A stretch of DNA of 64,000 nt from Lewinellaceae bacterium (GTDB lineage: Bacteria > Bacteroidota > Bacteroidia > Chitinophagales > Saprospiraceae), in NCBI GenBank assembly GCA_016710765.1, contig JADJUJ010000001.1, forward strand, positions 372,001 to 436,000, given 5' to 3'. Shown here piece after piece: positions 1 to 7,748 of this stretch (positions within the stretch are counted from its first letter, which is position 1; each line of letters opens with the position of its first letter). The notes beneath the pieces were generated by a model, which made no database searches, had not been told where the DNA came from, and was given only the letters and a program-made list of their open reading frames with translations. The position numbers were made by a program, and so were the translations under genes.

Positions 1-51
1 ATTCCTGGTAAAAGCACAAAACCTTCCTGCCGCCCCACTTGTTTACGCTAC

Positions 52-345
52 ATGATATCCTTATACCAGCAATTTCAGCTCACCGATGCAGATGTGAACC
101 GCATTATTGAAATGGCTTGGGAAGACCGAACGCCTTTTGAAGCGATTCAAATACAATTCGGTTTGGTGGAGGCAGAGGTTATTGCCTTGATGCGTCGGGA
201 AATGACCCGCCGGAACTGGCAAAAATGGCGCGCCCGGGTGCAGGGGCGCAAAACCAAGCACCTGCAGCAGCGGGAAGCCCGCGTCGGTCGTTTCCGCTGC
301 AGCCGCCAACGCGACGTTTCACAAAACCGGATAAGTAAGCGCTGA
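52..345 (+). CDS. DUF2805 / TIGR03643 family protein
   Basis: A 97-residue basic protein of unknown function. The N-terminal half has the conserved features of the DUF2805/TIGR03643 family: a run around residues 17-33 (RIIEMAWEDRTPFEAI) followed by LMRREM and, near residue 66, GRKTKH. The C-terminal tail is rich in Arg, Gln and Lys. The length is about normal for the family, so the gene appears complete although it lies at the window edge. Family members are often found near cryptochrome or photolyase genes, but that neighbourhood would lie outside the window. The family match is from recalled motifs and the function is unknown. Confidence 0.8.
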   Translation: MISLYQQFQLTDADVNRIIEMAWEDRTPFEAIQIQFGLVEAEVIALMRREMTRRNWQKWRARVQGRKTKHLQQREARVGRFRCSRQRDVSQNRISKR

Positions 346-477
346 TTGGTATCAGTTGTTCATCATTAAAGCAACTTGCGCCAAATCCCTGCGCATTTTT
401 ATGAATAAAACCCCACCTTTGTTTTTAGCCTTGCAGATTATTGTAAAATCCTCCCCAAAACACCCAGCAGAAAAAAT

Positions 478-1617
478 ATGAAAATTGGCATTGTATGTTA
501 TCCCACTTATGGTGGCTCCGGTGTTGTTGCCACTGAGCTCGGACTCGGGCTTGCCCGACGTGGCCATGAAGTGCACTTTATCACCTACCGGCGTCCGGTA
601 AGGCTGGCACATTTTCATGAAAACGTATTCTACCACGAAGTCGACAACGAGGACTATCCGCTTTTCGAGTACCCTCCTTACGATACCGCGTTGGCTTCCA
701 CCATTGTGGATGTGGTGAAATACCAGAAACTGGATATCCTGCACGTCCATTATGCCATTCCCCACGCAGCCGTGGCCTACATGGCCAAAAAAATCCTGCT
801 GCAGGACGGGCGTTACCTGCCGGTGGTTACCACGCTGCACGGTACCGATATCACCCTTGTTGGCAACAACCGCACCTTTGCCCCGGTGGTGGAGTTTAGT
901 ATTAATAAAAGCGACGGGGTCACCGCGGTATCCAATAGCCTGAAACAAGACACCCTGGATCGATTTAACATTCAGCGCGACATCAGGGTGATTTATAATT
1001 TTATCGATTTCGAGCGTTTCCGAAAAATAGACAAGGAGCATTTTAAAAAGATCATTGCGCCGCAAGGAGAGCGCATTATCGCCCATACTTCCAATTTCCG
1101 GAAGGTTAAACGCGTAGAAGATGTGGTTCAGATCTTCAAACGCATCAATAAAAAAGTTCCATCAAAGCTGCTCATGATCGGCGACGGCCCCGAACGGCCC
1201 AATGCCGAGCGGCTCTGCCGCGAATTAAAAATATGCGATGATGTGCGCTTTCTCGGCAAACAAGATGCCATCGAAGAACTGCTTGCTATTTGCGATCTCT
1301 TTGTTATTCCTTCGGAAAATGAAAGCTTCGGACTTTCCGCACTCGAAGCCATGGCTTGTGAAGTGCCGGTCATTTCCTCAGACAGTGGTGGACTTCCGGA
1401 GGTAAATATTCACGGAAAAACAGGGTTTCTCAGTGCCCCCGGCGATGTCGATGCGATGGCTGCTCATGCCATCGAATTGCTGCAAAACGAAGACATGCTG
1501 ATGCAGTTTAGAAAAAACGCACTCGAACAGGCTCGTCGGTTCGACATCCATAATGTGCTGCCCGAATACGAGGCCTATTACGAAGAGGTGCTGGCCAACA
1601 GTGTGGTGATTCAGTAA
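478..1617 (+). CDS. bshA: N-acetyl-alpha-D-glucosaminyl L-malate synthase BshA
   Basis: A GT4 glycosyltransferase of 379 residues that joins UDP-GlcNAc to L-malate, the first step of bacillithiol synthesis, in the cytoplasm. The N-terminus (MKIGIVCYPTYGGSGVVATE) has the glycine-rich BshA signature. The middle carries HVHYAIPHA and TTLHGTDITLVG. The C-terminal domain has the retaining-GT4 EX7E motif at E282-E290 (NESFGLSALEAMA) followed by SSDSGGLPEV. The length fits the family (about 375-380). The ATG at 478 is the only start that keeps the complete N-terminal glycine loop; no Shine-Dalgarno sequence is seen. It stands alone, with fabH convergent downstream. bshB and bshC are not in the window. 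Confidence 0.95.
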   Translation: MKIGIVCYPTYGGSGVVATELGLGLARRGHEVHFITYRRPVRLAHFHENVFYHEVDNEDYPLFEYPPYDTALASTIVDVVKYQKLDILHVHYAIPHAAVAYMAKKILLQDGRYLPVVTTLHGTDITLVGNNRTFAPVVEFSINKSDGVTAVSNSLKQDTLDRFNIQRDIRVIYNFIDFERFRKIDKEHFKKIIAPQGERIIAHTSNFRKVKRVEDVVQIFKRINKKVPSKLLMIGDGPERPNAERLCRELKICDDVRFLGKQDAIEELLAICDLFVIPSENESFGLSALEAMACEVPVISSDSGGLPEVNIHGKTGFLSAPGDVDAMAAHAIELLQNEDMLMQFRKNALEQARRFDIHNVLPEYEAYYEEVLANSVVIQ

Positions 1618-1687
1618 GGGGTAGAACAGTGGTTCCCCCAATATTTCCCTAGGTTTTCCAGCTGTTCACCCATTGTTCACTTATCGG

Positions 1688-2758
1688 CTACCACCGTATC
1701 AATGCAGATGCCCAGGTAAAGCCTGATCCGAAAGCGGCCAGACAAACCAGATCGCCTTCCTTGATTTTACCAGCCTCCCAGGCTTCGCAAAGTGCAATCG
1801 GAACCGATGCGGCCGTGGTATTGCCAAATCGCTGAATGTTGTTCCAAACCTGATCATCCGACAAGCCCAGTTTCCGCTGTACGAATTGGCTGATGCGCAG
1901 GTTAGCCTGGTGCGGGATGAGCATATTGATATCAGAGGGTTGAAGCCCAACATCCTCCAGCGCCTCCATGATGACCTCCGGAAATTTTTGAACAGCCATC
2001 TTAAAAACAAACGGCCCTTCCATGTTGGGATAATAATCACCATCTGCGATCATCTTGGGGGTAATAAAAATCTCCCCATAGGTATCAGCAGGTGGGTAAC
2101 CAAAGTCCCGCTCCTCACCCATTTTCTTGAAATGGTATCCACCATGTGCTCCCGGATTGATAAAAGCCAGTTTCTCCGCGTAGGTACCATCGGAATGCAG
2201 TTTAGTGGTCAGTATTCCCTGCTTTTGATTATCGGTAGCTTGCACAATTACCGCTCCGGCGCCATCGCCAAAGATGACGGAAACATTGCGGCCCCGGTCG
2301 CTGAAATCAAGTCCCATGGAGTGCATTTCAGCGCCTACCACCAGCACATTTTTGTACATCCCGGTTTTAACAAACTGATCGGCGACGGACAAAGCGTATA
2401 AAAACCCACTGCACTGGTTCCGGATGTCCAATGCACCGGCTTCCCGGCTGGTGATACCCAGCTCCCGCTGCAACAACACCCCACAGCCGGGAAAGTAGTA
2501 GTCGGGGCTAAGGGTAGCAAAAACAATAAAGTCCACCTCCTCGGGCGCAATTTTGGCCCGCTCACAGGCTATTTTGGCGGCAATGGCGGCCATGGAACTG
2601 GTGGTTTCTTCGTGCTTTTTACCGTAGTGGCGTGTTTGGATGCCTGTTCGCTCCTGGATCCATTCATCGGTCGTGTCCATGATTTGAGACAACTCGTCGT
2701 TGGTAACAACGCGTTCCGGTACATAGTATCCAACACCTGCAATTTTACTGCGTAGCAT
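1688..2758 (-). CDS. fabH: 3-oxoacyl-ACP synthase III (KAS III)
   Basis: Beta-ketoacyl-ACP synthase III of 356 residues, which condenses acyl-CoA with malonyl-ACP to start fatty-acid synthesis. The complete catalytic triad is visible: C116 in RNQCSGF, H283 in IPHQANLRI and N313 in RFGNTTAASVP. The C-terminus has GSGFTWASALIRW. It is about 25-30 residues longer than E. coli FabH, mostly through an internal insertion near residues 200-245 (HGGYHFKKMGEERD region), a feature I associate with Bacteroidota FabH2-like enzymes. That subfamily assignment is inference. It is monocistronic in appearance and convergent with bshA, with 70 bases between them. Confidence 0.95.
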   Translation of the reverse strand: MLRSKIAGVGYYVPERVVTNDELSQIMDTTDEWIQERTGIQTRHYGKKHEETTSSMAAIAAKIACERAKIAPEEVDFIVFATLSPDYYFPGCGVLLQRELGITSREAGALDIRNQCSGFLYALSVADQFVKTGMYKNVLVVGAEMHSMGLDFSDRGRNVSVIFGDGAGAVIVQATDNQKQGILTTKLHSDGTYAEKLAFINPGAHGGYHFKKMGEERDFGYPPADTYGEIFITPKMIADGDYYPNMEGPFVFKMAVQKFPEVIMEALEDVGLQPSDINMLIPHQANLRISQFVQRKLGLSDDQVWNNIQRFGNTTAASVPIALCEAWEAGKIKEGDLVCLAAFGSGFTWASALIRW

Positions 2759-2936
2759 AATCGTTAGTTGTATTTGTGGTTAGGGAAAACGGTACATAAT
2801 GGCAATACCCATCCTGCATTGCGAAGATGGCAAATTTTTATTAATCGCTCTACCTTTAATAGCCTTTGGCAGGGCTTTTACTGTTAAGTTATGGCTGAAG
2901 TTACATCTTAGATATGGTATCAAGGGGTATTTTATG

Positions 2937-3866
2937 CTAAACATCCAACTGCTTTTTTCCTTTCAGTCGCGCATTTTGGATTCTCCGGCGTAAGGCGCCA
3001 CTGTTCACCAGCCAAACCCCAAGAATGGTAATGGCCATCCCGATTGCGGTCACCATGGTTACATTTTCCCCCAGTACCAGCCAGCCCAGCAGCACGGCCA
3101 CAATGGGGTTGATGTAGGTATACAGGGAGGTAACGGCAGCACTAAGGTGCTTGAGCACAAACATGTACAAGGTAAAAGCAAGGGCAGAGCCTATTATAAT
3201 GAGGTACAGAAGTGCCAGCCAACCTTCTGCCGTATGGTGAATGGCAAAACTCTTGTCCAGAAACAAGCTCAGCACAAATCCACCCAGGCCACCGGCTGTG
3301 ATTTGCAAACCTGCATTCACCAGCGGTGAAACTTCTGGGTCGTTGAAACGCTTGGCCATCACTGTACCCAGCGACCAGGTAATACAGGAACCAAAACAAG
3401 CTGCGATACCCAGTGCATAAGCAGGGTTCAAAAAGTCCTGCCAGCCTTCACTAAAAATGAAACCCAGGCCGGCAAACCCCAGCAACACACCAAGGTAAGT
3501 GCGTATGCCCATTTTCTCGCCGCCGCGCCAAATCAGGTTAATGATCACCACCATCACCGGTGTCAGGGCTCCAATAACCGCCGAAAGCCCGGACGATACA
3601 AACTGCAGCCCCCAGGTGATCAAACCGTTTCCCCCTGTTATGGTGCTAATTCCGGTAAGTGCCTGCCGGGAGAGATACTTGCGGTTGGGGATGACGAGTT
3701 TGCCTTGCATCCAGGCCCAGGCCAGCAATAATAGTCCGGCAGATGTTTGGCGGATGCCGACCAGCAAAAAAGGTGGAAAATCCCGGATGGCAAGTTTGAT
3801 GGCAGTGTAGGTGGTCCCCCAAACAATACAGATCAGGGCAAGGGAAAGATAGGCGCGCGTTTGCAT
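2937..3866 (-). CDS. EamA-family (DMT superfamily) transporter
   Basis: An inner-membrane protein of 309 residues with ten predicted hydrophobic helices forming two EamA repeats. The first repeat begins with VWGTTYTAIK near residue 15; the second starts around residue 150. Both contain the small-residue motifs typical of drug/metabolite transporters, such as AVIGALTPVMVV and TSLYTYINPIVAVLLGW. The C-terminal tail is basic and cytoplasmic. The substrate cannot be predicted; relatives export amino acids, nucleobases or drugs. It shares the strand with the GNAT gene upstream, separated by 91 bases. Confidence 0.88.
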   Translation of the reverse strand: MQTRAYLSLALICIVWGTTYTAIKLAIRDFPPFLLVGIRQTSAGLLLLAWAWMQGKLVIPNRKYLSRQALTGISTITGGNGLITWGLQFVSSGLSAVIGALTPVMVVIINLIWRGGEKMGIRTYLGVLLGFAGLGFIFSEGWQDFLNPAYALGIAACFGSCITWSLGTVMAKRFNDPEVSPLVNAGLQITAGGLGGFVLSLFLDKSFAIHHTAEGWLALLYLIIIGSALAFTLYMFVLKHLSAAVTSLYTYINPIVAVLLGWLVLGENVTMVTAIGMAITILGVWLVNSGALRRRIQNARLKGKKQLDV

Positions 3867-3957
3867 GGCTGGGTAAACCCCTTGAAATTAACCTTGGCTT
3901 GGCCAAGCGTAAATAATGTTTTATCCCAAAGACAGACCGCAATATCTGGCTTCTGGA

Positions 3958-4449
3958 TTACGGCGAGGGCCGACGGAAAAGCATTTGAAAATCATCCATG
4001 ACAAAGCCTTGCCCTATGGCCGTTTCCAGACAATATTCGATTAAAAAACCAACTTTGAAGTAAAAATTAATACTCTTAAAATTGCTCCGATTTACTTTGA
4101 GCCGAATGGTCTCAGCCGTAGGGTAATGCTGCAACAGCAATTGAAATGCCCTGGCCCCCATACCACGTCCCTGCTGATTGCCATCAATGTAAAACTTGTG
4201 AAGGAAATATTGTCCGGGTGCCTCGGCACTGATGCCGATAAAGCCAAAAGCCTTATCCGTCGTTTCCAAAAGCCAAAACTCCTGACCTTGCGCCATTTGT
4301 GTACGCAGGTTTTCCGGACTGTAATTCATGTCCAGCATGTACCGGATTTGGGCCTCACTGATGATAGCAGGATAATGATCCCACCAAATGCGATGCGCAA
4401 GTTCGTGCAGTAAAGGGATATCTTGTTCGGATGCCAGGCGAATGTCCAT
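3958..4449 (-). CDS. GNAT-family N-acetyltransferase
   Basis: A 163-residue acetyl-CoA-dependent acetyltransferase. The motif A pyrophosphate-binding loop is at residues 93-99 (QGRGMGA), preceded by the beta4 strand with LHKFYID and followed by LKVNRSNFKSINFYFKVGF (motif B region), the usual order for GNAT folds. The substrate is unknown. It starts only 14 bases after the ompH stop on the same strand, so the two are probably co-transcribed. Confidence 0.9.
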   Translation of the reverse strand: MDIRLASEQDIPLLHELAHRIWWDHYPAIISEAQIRYMLDMNYSPENLRTQMAQGQEFWLLETTDKAFGFIGISAEAPGQYFLHKFYIDGNQQGRGMGARAFQLLLQHYPTAETIRLKVNRSNFKSINFYFKVGFLIEYCLETAIGQGFVMDDFQMLFRRPSP

Positions 4450-4463
4450 AGGGCAAAACAGCC

Positions 4464-5051
4464 TTATTCTTGCTTTGTATTAAGCAGGTCAAGTACCTGG
4501 TTGGTGATCTCAAGGCTGTCGTTGGCCAGCAACACGTTCCCACCGCCCCGGGTATAGGAGAGGATAAAATCGTACCCGATTTGGCTTTGAAGGTTTTTCA
4601 ATTGTGTTTCAACATTGGCCATAAGGTCATCCATGGCTTTTTTGTACTCTTCAGACAACTGCTTGCCCAGGCGTTCTTCTTCGTCCACCAATTTTTGCTG
4701 GCGCGCCATCAACACATTGTATTGCTTTTCCAACTCGGCAGGTGGCGTGGTACCAGCCTGGTATTTCGCCTGGAAAGCCTCCATGTCCTTCATGAAGGTT
4801 GCTTGCTTTGCTTTCAGGCTCGACTCCTTGCTTTTCTGGCTCGACTCCAAGGCGGCACGCTGCGTTTTCAGCCATTCATACTTGGCATCGATGGTATCCA
4901 TGTTAACGTAGGCAATTTTAACACCTTGTTCGGCAGCGGCAGCTGTTTTAATCGCAACGGGCTTGGCTGTTTTATTGGAAAAATTCAGGTAATAAAGGTG
5001 TGCCACGGCCAGAATCAGGAGACCGTTCAGGATAAGAGACAGATTTTTCAT
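4464..5051 (-). CDS. OmpH/Skp-family periplasmic chaperone
   Basis: A 195-residue exported protein with an N-terminal signal anchor (residues 1-25) and then IAYVNMDTIDAKYEWLK, the start of an OmpH/Skp domain. The centre (about 60-150) is a charged Lys/Glu/Gln-rich coiled coil, as in the tentacles of Skp. The C-terminus returns to a beta segment (YDFILSYTRGGGNVLLAN) that packs on the trimer core. It is likely to hold unfolded outer-membrane proteins during transit. It is the first gene of a short unit with the GNAT gene. A promoter lies about 55 bases upstream. Confidence 0.88.
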   Translation of the reverse strand: MKNLSLILNGLLILAVAHLYYLNFSNKTAKPVAIKTAAAAEQGVKIAYVNMDTIDAKYEWLKTQRAALESSQKSKESSLKAKQATFMKDMEAFQAKYQAGTTPPAELEKQYNVLMARQQKLVDEEERLGKQLSEEYKKAMDDLMANVETQLKNLQSQIGYDFILSYTRGGGNVLLANDSLEITNQVLDLLNTKQE

Positions 5052-5107
5052 ATTTCAGACGCTAATAAATGATCAACATAAAACGCGGTACATCCCGAAC
5101 CGCGGCG

Positions 5108-5136
5108 CAAAGGTATAAAATAAAAAAGTGTGGCAA
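5108..5136 (-). promoter_or_regulatory. putative Bacteroidota-type promoter for ompH
   Basis: Read on the minus strand, TACCTTTG (plus-strand 5108-5115) matches the TAnnTTTG core exactly. A TTG (plus-strand 5134-5136) lies 18 bases upstream in the -33 position. The predicted start gives a leader of about 45 bases before the ompH ATG at 5051. The -33 element lies inside the hairpin at 5128-5154. Confidence 0.5.
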
Positions 5137-5154
5137 CCTATTCCGTTGCCACAC
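5128..5154 (-). terminator. rho-independent terminator-like hairpin, minus strand
   Basis: A perfect 10-bp stem (GTGTGGCAAC/GTTGCCACAC) with a 7-base loop. On the minus strand it is followed directly by six T residues. It is a textbook intrinsic terminator, but no protein gene on the minus strand lies immediately upstream, so the transcript it ends is unidentified. Confidence 0.6.
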
Positions 5155-5524
5155 CCAATGTGTAGTGTAAGTATCGCCCCAAAATTCGAGGGCAGTTATT
5201 AAAAGGTATCGTTTTGCAATCGATCGGTCAATATTTAAAGGCAAAGGTTGTGCCAGTTTTTTGTGATAAAAAACAATGTTCAAGCGGTAAAACGAGGTTT
5301 GCCCGCTCAGCGGCACTGTTCACCCATGTTTTACTCCCTTTTGGTAGAAAAATTTGAAAATCATTGACACAAAGGGGACATAATTGCGTTTATCTTTTTT
5401 ACGTTTATGTTTAAAGCCCCGAACCGGGTAAACCTTAAATTTGTTACATCTACCTAATACTGACAAGATGCTGTATTCTCATCGTCCAGCCGGCGGCAAA
5501 GAGCCCGGCGAACAATTTCCGGAA

Positions 5525-7661
5525 ATGAAACGCACAACCTCTATTTTATTTTTCTCCTTTTTGGGGCTCATTGGTATCGCATTTTTCCTGAAAAGTGTAA
5601 TGCCCTTCAACGGCACGGGGACCCCAACCCCAAACGCGAAGCCGTTCTTGTTCGCACCATTATTGAAGGACTCGGCCGAATGCATTTCGAGCCTAAGCCA
5701 ATTGACGATGCTTTTTCCAAAAGTACTTATCACTTGTACCTTAAATACATCGATAACGGCAAGCGCTTTTTTACCCAATCTGATATCAATCAGTTAAACG
5801 CTTACGAAACGCAACTGGACGACCAGGCCCTGGCCGGAACCTTTGAGTTTTTCAACCTCAGCGTTGATCTGCAGGACAAGGCGCTCAATAAAACGCAGGC
5901 CTGGTACCAGGAAGTTTTGGCCAAGCCCATCAACTTTAATGCGGATGCCTCCCTACAAGGCGATGGCGAGAAACTCAGCTGGGCTAAGGATGATGCAGAA
6001 CTGCGCCAGCGCTGGGTTAATTGGATGAAATACGAGGTACTGACCCGCATTACCGATGAACAGCAAATTCAGGATAAACCCGATTTTAAAGGGGAGAAAA
6101 AATCGTTTGACCAATTGGAAGCCGATGCCCGCACCAAGGTGTTGGAAGTATACGACCGGCTGTTCAAGCGGCTCAGAAAAATGGACCGCAATCGCCGCCT
6201 GGAAGGTTACCTAAACAGCATGGCCAGCGTATTCGACCCACACACCAATTATTTTTCTCCTTCGGAAAAAGAAAACTTCGACATTCAAATGTCGGGTAAA
6301 CTCGAAGGTATTGGCGCCCGACTGCAGTCGGATGGTGAAAAAACCACGGTTACTGAAATCGTTGCCGGAGGCCCGGCATGGAGCCAGGGCGACCTGCAGG
6401 CCAAGGATGTTATCCTTAAAGTAACCCAGGGCGATGCAACTGAATCTGATGATATCATGGGCTGGGAAATCGATGATGTTGTTGGCAAAATCCGCGGCCC
6501 GAAAGGCACCAAAGTTACCCTCTCCGTGCAAAAACCTGATGGCCAGGTGAAATCGATCACCATTACCCGCGACGTGGTGATCATGGAAGAAGGCCTCGCC
6601 AAATCGCTGATACTCCGCGCCAATGAAACTGAAGGCAAAATAGGGTACATCTACCTGCCTAAGTTTTACGCCGATTTCACCGCCGATGGTGTTACCTCCT
6701 GTGCTGCAGACGTAGAAAAAGAGGTAGCGAAACTCAAAAACGAAAACGTAGCAGGCATTATCCTGGATCTTCGCAACAACGGTGGTGGCTCCTTGCGTGA
6801 TGTCGTGCAGATGTCGGGGCTTTTTATCGAAAATGGGCCAATTGTGCAGGTCAAAAGTCGCAGCCGTAAGCCTGAAATCATGGAAGACTACGACAACCGC
6901 GTGCAGTGGGGCGGCCCGATGATCGTCATGGTCAATGGCTTTAGTGCCTCAGCCTCCGAAATTCTCGCTGCTGCCCTTCAGGATTACGATCGTGCCGTAA
7001 TTGTTGGCTCTACCCGCTCTTACGGAAAAGGAACGGTTCAACGCTTTTTTGACCTCGACAATGCCACGGGCGACAACAGTGTGAAGCCGCTGGGGCAAAT
7101 GAAACTGACGGTCCAGAAGTTCTATCGTATTACCGGTAAAACGACCCAACTTGATGGCGTTACGCCCGATATCGTACTGCCAGACGTCTACAACCTGCTT
7201 GATATGGGCGAACGGGAGAATGACTACCCACTGCCTTCCACCCAAATCGACCCTGTGCCTTTCCAGCAAAGCGCTTATCATATTGCTGATATAAAAAACT
7301 GAAATCCAACAGCTCCGCTCGGGTGGAAGCCGACCCAACGTTCCAGAAGATCAACGAAAACGCCATGCGCTTGCGCAAGCAAAAGGACCAGACCGAGTAC
7401 CCGCTGCAACTGGAAAAGTATCAGAAATGGGATAAAAAATTGGCTGAGGAAGCAGAAAAATACGACAACATGTTCAAGCCTATTGATGGCTTCCTGGTCG
7501 AAAACCTTGCTGCCGATCTTCCCAATATCCAAAGCGATACTTCCCGTATTGCCCGTAACGACAACTGGCTGAAAGAACGCAAAAAGGACATCCAACTCTT
7601 CGAAACTTACCGCATCATGCAGGACATGATTAAAATGGATGCTTTGGCCGGAAAAAACTAG
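5525..7661 (+). CDS. prc: tail-specific (C-terminal processing) protease, S41 family; two frame breaks
   Basis: A periplasmic Prc/Tsp-type serine protease of about 712 residues that degrades or processes proteins from their C-terminus. The order is a signal anchor (MKRTTSILFFSFLGLIG at the 5525 ATG), an N-terminal Tsp domain, a PDZ domain (GIGARLQSDGEKT through AGGPAWSQGDL), the S41 core with the Ser-Lys dyad (FSASASE and GKGTVQ), and a DUF3340-type C-terminal tail. The frame breaks twice. Near 5617-5625 (G4/C4 runs) one base is missing: the downstream frame there reads DPNPKREAVLVRTIIEGLG without a start codon. At the A6 run 7293-7298 one A is missing: adding it converts the false stop into IKKLKSNSSARVEADP. 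Both look like sequencing errors. It ends at a bidirectional terminator. Confidence 0.9.
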
Positions 7662-7693
7662 GCAAAACCAGAGATTGAACCTTGACAGTCAAC

Positions 7694-7731
7694 AAAAAAG
7701 GGGAGCGATGATATCATCGTTCCCCTTTTTT
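7694..7731. terminator. bidirectional terminator between prc and the GH3 gene
   Basis: The inverted repeat GGGGAGCGATGAT/ATCATCGTTCCCC is flanked by A6 on the left and T6 on the right. It therefore forms a GC-rich stem plus U-run for either direction, and sits between the convergent prc (ends 7661) and GH3 (ends 7749) genes. Confidence 0.85.
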
Positions 7732-7748
7732 ATCCATCACCGCATGTA

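Larger units (their letters stand above)
5052..5524. other. intergenic region between ompH and prc (divergent)
   Basis: This stretch separates divergent ompH and prc. Next to ompH it holds a minus-strand promoter and a strong hairpin with a T-run, listed separately. From 5155 to 5440 I see no convincing gene. An 84-codon minus-strand frame (5062-5316) has no recognisable sequence and overlaps the hairpin, so I do not call it. Confidence 0.6.

Noticed and set aside
352..1086. 244-codon minus-strand open frame
   Set aside because: It is the antisense shadow of bshA, which has complete GT4 motifs; the translated product has no recognisable domain.
5062..5316. 84-codon minus-strand frame upstream of ompH
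   Set aside because: It runs through the terminator hairpin and the ompH promoter and shows no protein-like composition.
7290..7302. Programmed frameshift in prc at the A6 run
   Set aside because: The same gene has a second break and eight other genes carry similar one-base breaks, so a systematic sequencing error explains it better.
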